DNA of 5,756 nt, from positions 1 to 5,756 of the forward strand of contig CANRKV010000106.1 in NCBI GenBank assembly GCA_947631305.1, given 5' to 3'. The position numbers and the translations under genes are program-made. The stretch's first letter is position 1; each line of letters opens with the position of its first letter. This stretch comes from an uncultured Jeotgalicoccus sp. GTDB lineage: Bacteria; Bacillota; Bacilli; Staphylococcales; Salinicoccaceae. The notes beneath the pieces were generated by a model. The model was not told the origin of the DNA, ran no database searches, and saw nothing but the letters and a program-made list of their open reading frames with translations. Of this stretch, positions 4,600-5,756 are shown piece after piece.

Positions 4600-5628
4600 T
4601 TAATTCTGAATGTACTCCGAAACCAGTTCAAAAGTATTTTCAAGCGCATCAATATGCGTGCGTTCCATCCCGTGGCTGCTTGCCACTCCTGGTCCGATGA
4701 GTGCTGCTCTGATGTTCGCCCCGCCGCTCATTGCTGCCGATGCGTCGCTGCCGTACATCGGATAGATGTCTACCGCGTAATTCAGTGCTTTATCTTTCGC
4801 AAAGTTCATCAGTTTCGTCGTCATATCGTAATCATACGGTCCTGATGAGTCTTTGGCACAGATCGACACATCGTATTCGGTACAGTCAAGATCAAGTCCG
4901 ATACATCCCATATCGACAGCTAAAAGCTCTGTAATATCTTCCGGAATCCATGCAGCACCGTGACCGACTTCTTCATATGTTGAGAAGATAAATTTCAGGT
5001 TCGTCGAAGGTGTTACTTCTTCCTGTTTCATCATTTTTAAGATGCTGACCAATACAGCAACTGATGCTTTATCGTCCAGGAATCTTGATTTTATAAAACC
5101 TGAGTCTGTAACGACTACTTTCGGATCGTATGCAACAATATCACCATTTTGAATGCCGATATTCTCCACATCTTCTTTACTTTCCACACGTTCATCGAGT
5201 TTTACAATCAGGTTATCAATGTCGCGTTCTTTTGTCGATGCGTCTTTGAATACGTGAATCGATGGTGATTTAGACAAAATAGTCCCCGTATATACTTTGT
5301 CGTCGCGCGTAATAATATCACAGTATTCCCCGTCAAGCGTCGGTGTTAAAGGACCGCCAAGCTTAGTCAGCGATAAAGTACCGTCCGAGTTAATTGAACG
5401 GACCATCAGACCCAGCGTATCCACGTGGGCACTTAATCCTCTTGTGACTTCAGCATTTTCACCGTCTACCTGAACAATCAGGTTCCCCTTCGGTGTTGTC
5501 GTCGTTTCGTAGCCGATATCTTCAATTGTTTCCCGTAAAAAACTCACCGCGTTAGTCGTGTAGCCTGTCGGACTGTTGATTGATAACAGCTTTGTTAAAA
5601 ACGAAATTGTACCATCTCTTTTAAACAT
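4600..5628 (-). CDS. M42-family metallo-aminopeptidase (glutamyl aminopeptidase/TET-like)
   Basis: 342 residues, the usual length for the family (YsdC, YtoP, YhfE, FrvX, archaeal TET). The co-catalytic metal site is visible in order: H68 and D70 in SAHVDTLGLMV, D185 in SRFLDDKASV, the E219-E220 pair in FSTYEEVGHGAA (general base and metal ligand), D239 in AVDMGC, and a C-terminal histidine in SSHGMERTHID (317-327). All expected residues are present, so the enzyme should be active. Family members form large cytoplasmic assemblies, typically tetrahedral dodecamers, that trim N-terminal residues from short peptides. Substrate preference cannot be read from the sequence. The start ATG (5626-5628) has AAGGGGAG upstream. 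The gene follows the transporter fragment by 50 nt with no clear terminator and precedes the paired membrane-protein genes, with which it is likely cotranscribed. Confidence 0.93.
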   Translation of the reverse strand: MFKRDGTISFLTKLLSINSPTGYTTNAVSFLRETIEDIGYETTTTPKGNLIVQVDGENAEVTRGLSAHVDTLGLMVRSINSDGTLSLTKLGGPLTPTLDGEYCDIITRDDKVYTGTILSKSPSIHVFKDASTKERDIDNLIVKLDERVESKEDVENIGIQNGDIVAYDPKVVVTDSGFIKSRFLDDKASVAVLVSILKMMKQEEVTPSTNLKFIFSTYEEVGHGAAWIPEDITELLAVDMGCIGLDLDCTEYDVSICAKDSSGPYDYDMTTKLMNFAKDKALNYAVDIYPMYGSDASAAMSGGANIRAALIGPGVASSHGMERTHIDALENTFELVSEYIQN

Positions 5629-5664
5629 GATTCCAGCTCCCCTTGTGTTTTAACTTAAGTCTTT

Positions 5665-5679
5665 GTGTAAACTATACAC
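5665..5679. repeat. Short inverted repeat GTGTA-N5-TACAC upstream of the peptidase gene
   Basis: The 15-base element has perfect 5-base arms and starts at the stop codon of the upstream transporter gene, about 37 nt before the peptidase start. It could be an operator half-site pair, but the arms are short and chance is possible. No -35/-10 pair with good spacing is obvious in this 50-nt gap. Confidence 0.25.
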
Positions 5680-5756
5680 TAAATCTTTTCCTTATACTCG
5701 CCATTTAAATAATAGTAAATACATGCAACGAAAAATCCGCCGCCGATAATATTACC
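5679..5756 (-). CDS. C-terminal end of a formate/nitrite transporter (FNT) family protein, N-terminus beyond the window
   Basis: The last 25 codons of a minus-strand gene, ending in TAG (5679-5681). The translation begins GNIIGGGFFVACIYYYLNG and ends EYKEKI. The pattern GN-x-x-GG followed by a hydrophobic stretch and an aromatic Y-Y/W-Y-L cluster is typical of the last transmembrane helix of FocA/NirC-type channels, which conduct formate, nitrite or similar small monovalent anions across the cytoplasmic membrane. Only this end is visible, so the substrate and even the exact subfamily cannot be given. The fragment is too short for certainty, but the motif is distinctive. Confidence 0.72.
   Translation of the reverse strand, partial: GNIIGGGFFVACIYYYLNGEYKEKI

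Noticed and set aside
4308..4934. Three plus-strand ORFs (4308-4586, 4597-4845, 4731-4934)
   Set aside because: All are shadows of the upstream membrane-protein paralogue or of the M42 peptidase, with Ser-, His- or Arg-rich translations typical of wrong frames.
1..5756. Mobile element, CRISPR array, tRNA or rRNA
   Set aside because: No transposase-like frame, long terminal repeats, regularly spaced repeats or structured RNA gene could be found on either strand.

Overview
All genes lie on the minus strand. The window looks like the chromosome of a low-GC Gram-positive bacterium of the Staphylococcaceae type (Jeotgalicoccus, Salinicoccus and Macrococcus relatives would fit). This is inferred from the AT-rich base composition, strong purine-rich ribosome binding sites, GTG starts and family affinities; the genus cannot be fixed by eye. 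No stretch longer than 300 bases lacks a gene, and I see no rRNA, tRNA, IS element, CRISPR array or origin.

In transcription order (high to low coordinates) the window holds: the last 25 codons of a formate/nitrite-transporter-like protein (5679-5756); an M42-family metallo-aminopeptidase (4600-5628); two tandem paralogous small membrane proteins of a family I do not recognise (4175-4570 and 3731-4114); and a rho-independent terminator (about 3687-3721). A new promoter follows, driving a maltose/galactoside-type hexapeptide acetyltransferase (3029-3613) and a pentapeptide-repeat protein (2363-3001 or 3022). Next come a promoter, a 13-codon leader ORF, a hairpin touching the next ribosome binding site, and a lincosamide nucleotidyltransferase of the Lnu(B)/LinB type (1405-2202), which ends at a second terminator (about 1341-1384). 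Last are a DUF998-type membrane protein (549-1307) and a BNR/Asp-box beta-propeller protein that runs off the left edge (1-536). These two are tightly coupled.

The most interesting element is the 5' leader of the lincosamide nucleotidyltransferase gene. It has a promoter, a short ORF with its own Shine-Dalgarno encoding MCVSCFVVNNNLI, and an 8-bp perfect hairpin whose left arm is the end of that ORF and whose right arm includes part of the resistance gene's Shine-Dalgarno. This is the architecture of erm-type ribosome-stalling translational attenuators. The peptide resembles the ErmA leader (begins MCTSIAVVE), with Val-Val at residues 7-8 in both. It therefore looks like a drug-sensing switch for an lnu-type gene.

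The acetyltransferase, pentapeptide and nucleotidyltransferase genes together form a block of three fold types that recur in antibiotic resistance (acetylation, target protection, nucleotidylation). Only the nucleotidyltransferase can be tied to resistance with reasonable confidence.
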